DNA of 64,000 nt, taken from the NCBI GenBank assembly GCA_038093975.1, contig JBBPTG010000003.1, positions 124,001-188,000 of the forward strand. Direction: 5' to 3'. Made by a program: the position numbers and the translations under genes. The stretch comes from Chalciporus piperatus. Taxonomy: Eukaryota; Basidiomycota; Agaricomycetes; Boletales; Boletaceae. The notes beneath the pieces are model-generated. The model did no database searches and was not told the DNA's origin. It was given only the letters and a program-made list of their open reading frames with translations. Shown piece by piece: positions 1-11,197 of this stretch; the stretch's first letter is position 1, and each line of letters begins with the position of its first letter.

Positions 1-1831
1 GACGATACGGGGTAGTACTGTCTTCTGGCAATGACGCCTCTGTTGAATTGATCCACCAAGGACGTGACAAGTCTTTGCGGATATCTGACGAAGTGTCTAC
101 GTCATCTTCAAAGAGAGCTTCTTCACCGCCAGGAGCCCACTCGAATGTGATGTTCCAACAGACTCGTCCTCGAAGGACCCCAGAGACGGGACAAATCGTA
201 TAGTTGGTCACTGTGTGCTACAAACATCATGTCAACGCCGGCAAACGAACTGCGTCCGGTACGTACACGCAAGCCAGAGATGAAGAAGAACCCCATACAT
301 AAATACGCGTACTCTGCGGATGGCGTACTTGGTGCTATCTTGGAATTACGTGATATCCATATCAGCAAAGGAATGTGTCGGATACGAGAATCGATCAATG
401 TTTCTATTTCCGAGGGTTTGACGAGGGGGACATTCGGCTGAGGATCTCTGTGATCGGCCACTGCGTGGTTCGAAGACGGGTCTTGTACATCAAATATCGA
501 TGGGGATGCGATGTTCACCGCGTGCGCAGCAGACGACTCGTTGGCAAGGACCAGTTGCCCGCCTTCGCGCGTAGTTGGCATAGGGGATGTAGAACAAGAA
601 TTCGAGACAAGCGTCGTCATCGGCCAATTTTCGTAGTCCTCGATAACGTCTCCAAGGTGGCTATCCTCGCGATGCACCTCACTCTGGTGGGAAATGTGTT
701 GCGGTGCCATGACCGGTTCGACAGTGGTCTGAATGTCGGAGCCATAGCACGAAAAATCCCATGACCTTGGAAGGCATGCGTTTGCAAGCAGTCGATGAAA
801 ACAGACAATGGAGCTTACATATTGATACACAACGCAGTGGAACTTATCCAATGATCATTGGCGCTAGTATCTTCGAGCAACAATAACGGGGTTTCGAACT
901 GGAGCCACGAGAGGCCGATGGGAGCGTTGTCGAGCTCGGGAAAAACATTTAGGAGTCCACGTAGCGACTGCAATGAGGAGTTAGATTTGAACGCTGATAC
1001 ATGGAGTTATGTTGGACTCACGCTAGTCCAGACCCTTGGAGTCGAGGTAAAAGATCGAACGGTATCTAGTGGAGTCTCGGAAAGGTCTTGTTCGTATGTG
1101 GGATCGGCAAAGGTCCACGTCAAGGCGCCGCTCCCAATTGTGCTATTCGACGATTCTTCTGTATGAGAGTATTCCCCTCCATTTCGCAAGGCGGCACCGG
1201 TCTGCGTTTTCTTTCGCGATCGAACGGGAGTTTGTTCAGGACTCAGTGGACGTTTAGAACCAGTGGCCACGGATGATTCGGCCCGGGGGTTAACTTGAGG
1301 AGGCTGCAGTAAAGATGCAGCCCTCGTTGAAGGCGCTCGAGGGCGACGGATCCGGATCATGATAGGTTCTTGGGTCCTTGAGGTAGATGTGTCTGTAGCA
1401 GTTGCGCCCGTACTTTTCGCCCCGGCATTAGAGCCCTTTGAGCCCTTAGGGCCCGGAAGGTTTTCGTAGGCTTCGTGCACAGGCTTGCAGTCTCGCCCAC
1501 TTTTCCTGCATCGAGTACAAGCTGGTCGGGCACGCGAGCAGGCCTGGCGTATGGATCTACACCGGGTGCAGATGGGTGGGACCACGAGGATCGTCTCTAT
1601 GGAACCATCTTTCTGCGTTTCATCGACTTCGAATATAGCCTGGGGATCGATGTCTCTATGGAATAATTGTGGATCAGGAGGGCTGGATGGGCGCCGAACC
1701 GGCGTTGCGACTTGAGGCAGCGATCCCCAAGCAAGAGCGAAATCAGGAATGTCCAAAGGAGTGTCTGGTTCGCTGTCTATCGACATGTCTGAATCGCTGT
1801 CGAGGTGACCGTCGCGTTGGCTGGACTGCAT
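1..1831 (-). CDS. Zn2Cys6 zinc-cluster transcription factor (3' end off the window)
   Basis: Likely nuclear DNA-binding regulator. The first exon starts at ATG 1831 and carries a zinc cluster with spacing C-x2-C-x6-C-x6-C-x2-C-x6-C from about residue 88, after an acidic Asp/Ser-rich N-terminus and before a basic Ser/Thr/Pro-rich linker. I join exons across introns 1021-968 (GTGAGT...GCAG) and 818-766 (GTAAGC...CCAAG); the frame then runs through about 766-185. One or two further introns must lie near 300-130, because the coding-looking sequence at 1-125 (VCWNITFEWAPGG and following) is in another frame. No stop is seen, so the gene leaves the window on the left. The middle region would correspond to a fungal-specific transcription-factor domain, but I cannot align it with certainty. 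Targets are unknown. The finger is solid; the downstream exon structure is approximate. Confidence 0.75.
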
Positions 1832-1980
1832 TGATGATGTATTGAGTGTTCGGGAAATGGCTGAATCAACCGTGGTGTCGGGAGCGAGTCACAGCGAGCA
1901 TCACGGAGTCCGCCAGCAACCAAACAACCCGGGCCTCGCTGAATAACTTCATACACCCCGCCCTCTATCTGAACCTTTAG

Positions 1981-2493
1981 CTACTCGATCCTTAGCACTT
2001 TGCGAAAACGCGAACGAAGTTTCTGACGAACATCACACATCAGTGACTCTGAGTCAGGCCAGTGGACGTGAAAGCCGTCCATAGCAATAGTCTTGGGGCT
2101 CCTCCGACTTTGTCTCGACCTCGAAGATGGCGCCATCGCTTCGATGAACATCATCGAGCGTAAATATCGCGACACGGTAACCCATCCTATACTCCATCCC
2201 AACTCCGTCCGCTCAGTATTATTAGAAAGGCCGGTCTCGGCAGCTTTCTGGAAAGGTCTGTTCCGCCCAGCTTGTTCCATCTCAACATCGTTCTTCAGGA
2301 AAATCCACACAGGGAGTAAGCTTCTATCTCGGTCTCGTATGCTGGAGACAATCAATATCCAGGGAACTCGGATGTCCTTCAAGGGGCAGGACGATTTCAC
2401 CATGTTCGTGCCTCCTTTGAAACGTTGTACGTTACGACGGAGATTATCGCAGATGGGACAAATTACTCTTGGACACGCTGATGCACTTTCCAC
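1981..2493 (-). CDS. Hypothetical protein, doubtful
   Basis: A 170-codon open frame starting with MESASACPRVICPICDNLRR. It has one CPIC pair but no second zinc-ligand pair that I can place. It ends in a basic segment after the tryptophan-containing stretch DGFHVHWPDSES, which looks protein-like. No domain is recognised. An overlapping 134-codon frame is open on the other strand (2093-2497), so strand choice is weak. It lies between the zinc-cluster regulator and the Pff1-like protease. It could be a terminal exon, a decayed gene or chance. Confidence 0.25.
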   Translation of the reverse strand: MESASACPRVICPICDNLRRNVQRFKGGTNMVKSSCPLKDIRVPWILIVSSIRDRDRSLLPVWIFLKNDVEMEQAGRNRPFQKAAETGLSNNTERTELGWSIGWVTVSRYLRSMMFIEAMAPSSRSRQSRRSPKTIAMDGFHVHWPDSESLMCDVRQKLRSRFRKVLRIE

Positions 2494-2497
2494 TTAA

Positions 2498-2948
2498 TAG
2501 GTTTCCCTTCCTGGAACGCGGACGAGTTGTATCCAGGCTCTGATCGGATTTGAGCGTGTGTGGCGGAATGTTCTGTTCTGATGATAAGATTCACCTTCCA
2601 AGGACAAGGATATTTTTGACAGCACTCTAGCATCGACAACCCAGCGAGGCTCTCCCCAGATTCGTCTCCGCGCTGGTCGGACGCACGTATGGAGTCTGTG
2701 TTCAGCGGTTATGCGTCAGGAGGTTGAACCCCATCCACCGTCCAATATCTGTCCATCAATGGACGTAGTCTAGCAGAGTCAAGTTAGAGTAGCGATTGAC
2801 AGGCGAAGAATCGACTAGTATTCGCCCATATTGTATCATAAACCAGGTTCTAAGATGATGACTGCTAGCTAAGCCTAGTGGCATCTACAGGATTAATGTG
2901 CCACATCCAAAGCTGTCGAGGACCACAGCAAATAGCGACACCCGTAAC
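2498..2948. other. Intergenic, no feature seen
   Basis: No frame here has recognisable protein content, and there is no repeat or RNA gene that I can support. It probably holds the 3' flank of the Pff1-like gene. Confidence 0.5.
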
Positions 2949-5900
2949 TCAGACGGTGGCCTCACCACGTATGCACCCCAACAACATCGCATCGACGGTC
3001 CCTCCCGTCTCCACTTGGATCCATTCGTCGAATTCTCTGAACAACTTCATGGTTTGGCTCCCTTCCGATTCCGCTTTCTTGCCAGGCCACATCCGCTTCT
3101 CTTGAATACCGATGAAATCGATCTCGAGCCCTCCATTCTCGCCGTTGATCACACCAAGTTTATCGTTCGAGGGAGCCACGGGGGGATGCTTGATCGTCAT
3201 CGACACTGACCAAGTGTCCGTGCCGTAAAACGACGCCTCTTTGATATGGTGACGCGCAAATTCATTGGGAGGATTGTCATCCAAAGTCCATTCGAGTACA
3301 TGGGCATCGAAGGAGATGACTTGAACGAGTCAGGTTCGTCAGCGGTTCCGTTGGTCATGAGGTGAAAATGTACCCACCAGTCCAGATGATCCCAGGATGG
3401 TCAATTTTGAGAGTCAATTGTCTCGTGCCAGCCTCCTGATTGATGGTATCGTTCACAGCAGTTACGCTGAACCACTCCTCCGGCGGCCAAGGAGCGACAT
3501 AAGCAGGATCCAGCGGAAGGTCGATCTTGAATGGTGAAAGAAACTATACCACATAGATCAGACGACCGCGTCGGGAGACGAAGCAGGGAAACGCTTACAG
3601 CTGAGAAAGGATACAGCGTATCCCAGTCACTGTTGTAATCATCCATGATAACTGATTTGGGTGGAATTCCGTCTGCGCCGAACTTGTGTGCGATCTTGTC
3701 CACTAGTTGGTCAAATCCAGGGGCACCATCAGCAGCAGCTATGTGGAGGTGTTGCTGCTGAGTGACTAGCTGCAAAGTGATCATCAAATAGTCAGTAAGC
3801 TGCATTTGCACTCCGGATAATGATAATACAGTGCCCAATGAACGCGAAGTTTGTCGCGAACCGAAAGCGCCCAGTGCACCTTGGCAGCAATGCCAGCCAT
3901 TGAAAATTTGTGGAGAAATCGACTTACGTCTTCCATGTGTATGACAAACAACCGCTTCTGATGTTTAGCGTCGAAGGGCTCTTGGTTGTAGAAGAATGCT
4001 ATGACTGCGCCGAGTGCTAGGATCGCAAGCAACAGCGCACGTCGCAGCGTCGACGGCCCAAAACGGTGTGCGAACGGAATGATAAGGGAAGTCGTGAACG
4101 CGCCGAGGACAGTCACAATCGAGGCGATGATGTATTCAGCCGGAGCGTCCCCACCAATGCGGCCAGTCTGAGTTCACAAATAAGTATGATGCGAAGTCAA
4201 AGTCAGAGAATATCTACTTACGAGAGGTACGAAGACCACAAGGGTAGCGGACAACAGCTGCATACCAGTAACGAGAGGAATAACCATCCCAATGGCGTAT
4301 GTCCAGAGAGAGACGTCCGATCGAGCCATGCTGAAGTCTTGCTTTTTGTTCAATTTGACTGTACCGTTTGATACAACTTGTGACTCTGCGTTTGACTGGA
4401 GACTTCTTCCCAAGAATGCGAAGCAGAGAGCCGGAAATAGTCCCACTGCACCAAGGAAAGGTGCCGCGCCAGACCCGATGTCACAGAGCTGCGCTACTGC
4501 GGCAAGACCGGATTGAAACAGCAACAATGCTGCCAAGAGAGGCTTCTCCAGGGTTTGGGTGGCCGTCGGCCCAGTGTTGCTGAACGGAAGTTGGCTGATC
4601 AACGCACCTGAGATGGTTGTTCAGAGAAATCCACCGCGCGAGTAAAAATCGATTACGTACCGACTATCGCAGCGGGTCCGTACAGGATCACTGGGAAATA
4701 TTCTGCCTTGAACCAACTCAAACCCTTCTGGAGCACCTTGGTCATGATAAACGCCAACGCGTTTGCACCAACCAAACCGCCCACGAAGGCAGAAAGCACT
4801 GCTCCCAAGGCTGTCCAGACCCTCCTCACGCCAGTCGTCCAAGTGAGGCAGAACGACACTGCGAACAATGTCACATACATTACCTTGGCCGTTGTAAACG
4901 AATAAACTACGAACAGGCCGAGATTAGAGAAAAAGACCGTGCGTGGGCGGACGAAGCCATGCTCAAGTCGAAGAATGGGTGATTCGTCAGAGGATAAGAA
5001 ACGAAGAAGTGCTAAAGAGTTGTCAGCCATATGCTGAGCCACTCCGGGTTGGATGTTTTCGACGAGGTCCTATAGAGGGCTCAGATTGCAGCCAAATAGA
5101 AGGATGCGCGGAGAGTCATACCCCGCGCATGTGATACATGTAACTGTTTCCAACGACCGCCATCTGTACGCGAGGTTAGTTGACAGCGTTCGAGGGCGCA
5201 CACATTCGTGTGACCCCGACTCACATCTAGGCCTGTGACGTTCAAGTAGTACTCGAATTGTCTGAAGTCAGTACTGTGATGACAACTCAGTCTCAGGTAA
5301 GAATGTATATATTGCCACGCACTCGGAGAGCAAAACCCCCGAGCTAAAAATCTCGTTGGCAAATATAGTTCCGTAGGGTCTAGGTAGTTCAATTGGAATT
5401 TGAAAGGAGTCAAGTACTGGACCATCATCGTGACGCACCTGGGGACATGTGAATATGCCTCAATCATTTCCTCCGACGTAGCCTGGAAGAGTAGTTCACG
5501 GCCCGTTGTGCCAGCAGCTAAGGTGATCGAGATGAGTTTCCTCTCAGAACATATCGATGATACCTGCATACCTTCCAAATTAACCACCGCCCTCACGCTA
5601 GAAGTTATTACCATCAAAATGCGACCTCTGGGTGGAAGATGAAAGGTACGAACGTTGGGGCAACAGGGTGTTGCGTCGAAAACAGATGAGATCCGTCTTG
5701 CAAGGATTCCTCCGCATTATTAAATACTATCGGCGGTATGTCTCCAGGATGAAGCAGGAAGTGCTGACTACACTCACGGAATATAATCGAGTACGTGGGT
5801 TCCCATCCTTTCGTCTCCACAAGAACCCTTGCGCACTCCAGCATCACTCCAACAGCAAGTGCATCGTCAGTCGCTCCCGGACTCGGAAGCGTGCTGTCCA

Positions 5901-6608
5901 GGTGCGAATTAATAAGTACGGCAGATGCTTTCCCGCGTTCGGTGCCGTCCGATATGCGGATGATAATGTTGGAAAGATTGACATAGGTTTTATAGAGTCG
6001 GGCGTTCATCATGTCAAACCTGAGCGGTGAAATACAGGTTCAAAGTTCATATCGCAGAGAAGACGAATGCATCAACTTACCGGTGACTCCCACTCCCTTC
6101 TTGCCTCCAAATCTCGCACTCCAGTTTTCTGCCAGTCTCCCTCTTTATGACCTCTTCGCACAATTGTTTCATCTCCTCTGCCTTGCGGACCATCCATGCA
6201 TCGGCCTCCGCATGTTCTCGTGTACCGGGAGTACGGTATCCAATGTCCTCAGAGAGGTATTTGGCGTAGGAGAGAATGGTAGCTTCGGAGGGATGAGGAT
6301 CGCCAGTTTGTGGGTCGTATCTGCGATTCTCGCTTGGACAAGTTTATGGAGGAAGTTCAGGGTATTGACTTACGGATGCACATTTGGCGTTGGCAAAGCT
6401 GATGAATGAACAAGATCAGTAACACGAAGGCAACGTGGTGGCACATCCGCCAAGGTCTCGCGACCCTGACTAGGGCAAACAGATGAAACATAAGGAAGGA
6501 CCCACTAAATTGTTGGTACAATGTATACAGCGGCAGAGCCAAGAAAAGAGGCGCGAGCGCCAACATTGAGCGGATTGGACCCCATTGCTGGGATACTCTA
6601 GGGCTCAT
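2949..6608 (-). CDS. Vacuolar membrane M28 metalloprotease, Pff1-like
   Basis: A multi-exon gene for a roughly 950-residue multispanning protease of the vacuolar membrane. Start chosen at ATG 6608 (MSPRVSQQWGP), just before a first membrane segment (MLALAPLFLALPLYTLY). The lumenal M28 peptidase domain lies at about 6360-5090, with NSHLDS (metal His), GATDDA (metal Asp), NNAEESLQD (catalytic and bridging Glu), VNLE and a YH...ENIQPG segment supplying the last His. All the expected two-zinc ligands appear present. From about 5040 to 3960 come several hydrophobic segments such as FVGGLVGANALAFIM and ASIVTVLGAFTTSLIIPFA. A lumenal C-terminal domain ends at the TGA at 2949. Introns are short; examples are GTAATC-type donors near 4660 and 4230 and the join VNLE/AAGTTGRE near 5570-5525. 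Family members of this size and order are called Pff1 or vacuolar membrane protease. The substrate is unknown. Confidence 0.9.
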
Positions 6609-7160
6609 CTGCCAATCGTGTGCTGTGGATGATAACTTTGACTTGTACCCTGTGGTGTTCCGCGAGATACTGATAGGTAATAGCACTGGTTGTGGTGGGC
6701 GTGGCGGCGCGAAGGAACAGCCTACGAAGTCCAAATGTTCGTAAACGACGAAGCCGACTTTTCAGAAGGGGAGTTTCAAAAGCAAGCTCGCGTCCGAAGA
6801 CTAGACTCAAGTTGACACCGAAATTCACGAGGACTGTTTGTTCCCCACGGGCACCGCGATCGCCCTAGTCAATTGTTGCCCAGGAGACGAGACGGATTGG
6901 TTCAATTTCAATTCAGCGAACACTAGCATACACCAACCTATTCCGTACACTTTACTAGTAAAAAAAAAGTCCAATCAGCCTTGTTGGGAAATCGAAGCCT
7001 CTGTCAGCGTCGACTTTCGTAGCGTTGTGGGCCATCGACGGTGAACAGAAATTCTACAAACTCCAAGCATCCAGAAAGAAGTGACTCGTTCTCTACATCC
7101 TCTCTATCGTCGCACTCATATATGCTGCATGATCATTTATCGCCGCTCCATGGGTTCTAG

Positions 7161-8684
7161 ATGACGTGCTATGTTCCTCAGAGGAACAAGAGCACATTGA
7201 CGAGCCTGCCTTCGCACTATACCCTGCCTTCTGGCGACAAAATTCCGTCTGTAGCCCTCGGTAAGGAGTGGGATAAGGATTTCTGATCACTCGGCGAAGT
7301 CACGCGGATGGTCAACAGGTGTGTGGCAGGCACGGAAAGGCGAGGTCGGAAATGCTGTCAAGGCAGGTTCATCGGTAGCCTTTTCGTCGCTCATATACTG
7401 AAGGATTACAGACCGCCTTGGAAGCGGGCTATCGACACATCGACGGCGCATGGATTTATAGGGTACGCGTGATCCATAAAAAGCCCGGGTCATGGGTTCC
7501 ACAATGACTTGCGCAGAACGAGGCTGAAGTCGGGAAGGCTCTCAAAGACAGTGCTATTCCGCGTGACCAGATCTGGGTAACGTCCAAGGCAGAGAATTCT
7601 CTCGTATTGATTGGTTCGGTGTGCTGATTCCGATTGTTAGCTCTGGAACAACTTCCATGCGCCAGAGGACATCGAGCCCGCTCTGGACGAGTCGCTATTC
7701 AAGCTTGGTACCGATTACCTTGACTTATACCTCATCCATTGGTATTCGTTTGTTTTGCTGTCTATATGCGTCGCGATAACACCGGAACTTCCAGCCCTGT
7801 TGCATTTAAGCTGGACGGAAAGAACGTTTTGGACGAAGCCCTCACTGCGGATCCCTACCCTACCTGGCAGAAACTCGAAGAGTTGGTTGACAAGGGCAAG
7901 ATCAGAAACATCGGCATCAGCAAGTAAGAGTCGCGTCTCTCTCCATATCTTAGATTGCCTTAACGGTTTTTCATTCAGCTTCAACATCCGAAGGTTGGTC
8001 CGGTCAACTGTCGATTTGACGTAATCACACATCGCCTTCCCCAGGATCCAAAACTTGATAGCAAACCCCCTCAAGTACCAGCCGGCCGTCAACCAGGTCG
8101 AACTTAACTTCTTTAACCCTCAGCCTGAGCTCCTCAAGGTAAGTTTTGATTGCATACATGGTTGATATTGCATATTTATCTTGCCTTCCATAGTGGTCAA
8201 AAGAAAATGGTCTCCTCATCGAGGCATACTCACCCCTCGGTAGCAACAAGCAAGTTGGAGAGAACCTTTCAGTCCCTGAGGTAGGAGACAGCTTACTTTT
8301 TGGGTCTACCCATGCTTAATACGACACATTCCAGGTCAAGGACATTGCGTGCAAGCTTGGTATCACCCCTGCACAGGTGATCATCTCCTGGCATGTTCAG
8401 CGTGGCGTAAGTGATATCGCGTGACAGAGTCTGATTGAGTTTAACTCCGTTCGCAGACTGTTGTCCTCCCTAAGAGTGTTACACCCTCTCGCATTGTTGA
8501 GAACTTCGAAGGTATGTCGTACTGTATTAACTACACACAATATATTAACTTATGTATGGTTTTCGAACTCCCCAAGGAGGACTTTGAGAAACTTGAACAG
8601 GCTGCGACCTCACACCCACCCTCGCGTGTTGCGAACCCCAGCAAGGGCTGGAAGCTTCCTTTTGATATGTTCGATGGGGAGTGA
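7161..8684 (+). CDS. Aldo/keto reductase (NADPH-dependent)
   Basis: About 300 residues over nine or so exons; a cytosolic NADPH-dependent carbonyl reductase of the AKR superfamily. Start at ATG 7161 reads [13 protein letters not shown], then [13 protein letters not shown], split by an intron from [15 protein letters not shown]. Catalytic tetrad candidates are Asp and Tyr in [14 protein letters not shown], Lys in WVTSK and His in LYLIH. Later blocks are [60 protein letters not shown] and a C-terminal [12 protein letters not shown]. Two introns, 7363-7411 and 7589-7640, need GC donors to keep the conserved frame. The canonical splice before VAFKLDG gives LIHCP instead of the usual LIHWP. Family length and motif order are normal, so the family call is firm. 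The substrate is unknown, and nothing adjacent shows an operon-like partner. Confidence 0.9.
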
Positions 8685-10098
8685 ACGAATCCTCTAGTCG
8701 TTCTCGTCGCCATGTATGACTGCAGTCTATGCTGCTCAGCAAAGGGGGTCAAACTATGTATGAACCCGGAGAAATTACGCACTTATCTACGCTCAGCGGC
8801 GCATCCGCTCGCTGTCTTAGCACTCTCGGAATGCGGGGCTGTTCCCTGATCCTTACGGATGTCGACTCAAATTCGTGGCTCTTCCTTCAGAAGCAAGGAC
8901 GAGCATCACCATGAGAATAGAAGTACAGAGCTAATCGTTCTGCCCCTCCATTCGGTTTCGGAGTCCTCACACAGAATCTAATTAAGTTGCTTGTTCAAGT
9001 CACGATGCTCTCAAGCACAAGGACAGCTGTAGGTTACGGGCCAGCCTTCTATACATATGTATCGTGGTGGTATTCATCGAACCGATGACAGCTCCAGGGT
9101 GGCCGTGATGAACAGCTTTTTGAAACCAGTACAGACATGATCGTTGTCCGAGGTACCCTCCTGGCGCGACAGATTAGTGCGCGCAATGCAACCAGATCAA
9201 CGAGCCCACGGCGCGACCGTACTGGAAATTGTGGATGTTGTGAAGTGGGATTGGGAAGCATGACAGTGCCAGGATAGTCGATCAACCCTCGAATGGTCTG
9301 CTAGTAAAATCCTGAGCTTAAGTGGTGCAAACGGAGGATCGTAAATGCGAAGGATCGTGACTGTTGTGGATGCGAGGAGAGGCTGGTGCGTTTTGCACAC
9401 TTCGTGCAACCTACGAGATTCAGTCTATAGGAACGACATCTCGACTCCCCGACATCGTTGAGATTCGGGAACACCTATTACCACAACTCTCCGAAACATG
9501 TCGCTTTTTTGATATCAGGACCTGGAAGGAGGTGTCCCGTTTTTACTTGTAACATTTGACGCTGAAAGCGCGTGTCCCAAACGAGGTAGCTGGTCAAGGA
9601 TCGTAGTCGTCTACACTGAGAATCAGTCCGACGGTCGGGGAGCGGAGGCTAATTACGGAGAGCTGATCGATAAGTTTATTCACCCGCATTGATGTCGCTG
9701 GTCTGCTCACTGCAACAGGACAAAATCTCGTGGCTTGCAGGAAATTCCCGCACCGGCACGGCGTAGCTTGTAAACAGTGCGGAGTGTCCAGATACGAAGG
9801 AAACTGGAGCTCAAGAGTAGGGGATCAATTCTCACATGAGACTCTTGGGATCACATCAGGGTAACTGTGTGCAGGCAAGATCTATGAGTCGAGTAGAGAA
9901 GTGTCGTGCTTTGAGGGTCTTCGCAAGAGAACTGATGCTGTGAGTCAGCTTTGAGTTGTGTTACTAACGGGATGGGCAGCAAGATCACTGTTTACGAACA
10001 AATGGCTTCTATACATTGAGGTCAATAGTTGGATGATACGCAGGTACTCTTGATATATGCACTTATGAAACACCGAGAAGACGTTAAGATGCGGGATA
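8685..10098. other. Intergenic 1.4 kb, no gene supported
   Basis: Only short frames without recognisable domains (for example 9049-9285 minus and 9364-9552 plus). I see no repeat array or clear RNA gene. It separates two genes that converge on it: the aldo/keto reductase on the plus strand and the Pom34-like gene on the minus strand. Confidence 0.5.
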
Positions 10099-10961
10099 TC
10101 ATGAATCATCATCGGAATCACCGGCCAATTGACTGAGAGACGATCCATTGAAGGCACCTAAATGCGTCAGGGACGTTAGTTAGTACACCGCAGACTTTGA
10201 GCAACACAAAACTCACGACCGAGTGAAGGGGGATGCCTTCCATGGTATGCGGCAAGGGATGGCGAGGGTGTTGAAGGGACGGTGCTTGTCGATGCACCGA
10301 GTGAAACGCCAAACGGGGAAGGGGTACTAGGCATGGAATAGTGCAATGTCCGTGAAGGTGTTGACATGGGCGAAGCCACATACGATGATGAAAAGGAACG
10401 CTGAACTTGGGGACTCGTCTAACGATGTGCGCGGAAACGGCGACAGCAACGGTAAGATTTGGAAGATAGATAGAGAGAATAAGCACTAACTCCAGGAGAG
10501 AGAATTGTCCGCCGTTTTTTGTCGCCTTTGGGCGTGAACAGGCTCTTGGCTGGAGATGACGGTAATGGTGGTAATGGACTTCGCGGATATTGAATAGCGA
10601 CTGCTGCTTGTACGAGGTTGAGAGCGAGCAAAGTTGAAAGGCCCAGTTCTGCACGAGTTGATTAGGATGGGTCGCGCGATAAACAAGTAGAATACATGCC
10701 TGCGGCACAAACTGCCCAGACAACGTTGACGCCACCCTCACCGCGGACGACATTGAGTGCTGTCCACAACGATGGAACGGGTAACAAGTAGGTGAGCAGA
10801 ACGAGGGTCAAGAGAGACAATATGGAATTGCGGAACCGCACGACAGCTTCATTCTTGTGAGGTTTTGAAAAGTCGGTAAATTGTTTTGCTTTGGATGACG
10901 CGAAAAGGGCTGCTGCGGTTGGGGACATCAAGTCCGTGGATGGAACGGTTTTGCTGGTCAT
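10099..10961 (-). CDS. Putative nuclear pore membrane protein, Pom34-like (NPCC family)
   Basis: A small protein of about 240 residues with start at ATG 10961 (MTSKTVPSTDLMSPT). Two hydrophobic segments follow, ILSLLTLVLLTYLLPVPSLW and a second one around WAVCAAGM...LLALNLVQAAVAI. After these comes a Ser/Pro-rich basic tail with PLPPLPSSPAKSLFTPKGD, SFSSSYVASPMSTPSR and a tail ending AGDSDDDS. Stop at 10099. Introns with donors GTTAGT (near 10493) and GTGAGT (near 10215) fit the frame; the join between the first two exons near 10690 is not resolved. Two membrane segments plus a nucleoplasm/cytoplasm-facing Ser/Pro tail match the Pom34/NPCC family as I know it. The call rests on architecture and resemblance rather than a diagnostic motif. 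An alternative is an unrelated two-TM ER protein. Confidence 0.5.
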
Positions 10962-11197
10962 TATTATTGTGCACGGAGAGCAAGGAAGGCGAGCGTTGAC
11001 GTTATAGTGGCAGTCACGTGTTCAGTCAATGCCAAATTGAAATTGCTTCTCATTCAAGTGGAGACTACTAGTACGTTCCGCTCGTAGTAACGTTTGGAGA
11101 ATTGATCATGAACAAGTAGCAAACAAAAGGAGCGACGGATTAATTCTGAGGGACAGTATGATCGGTATCCACGGCTGCCACCATCAACAAACATTGC

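Noticed and set aside
375..764. 129-codon plus-strand frame opposite the left-edge regulator
   Set aside because: No domain; it is the antisense shadow of the spliced Zn2Cys6 gene.
4617..4982. 121-codon plus-strand frame
   Set aside because: Antisense shadow of membrane-domain exons of the M28 protease.
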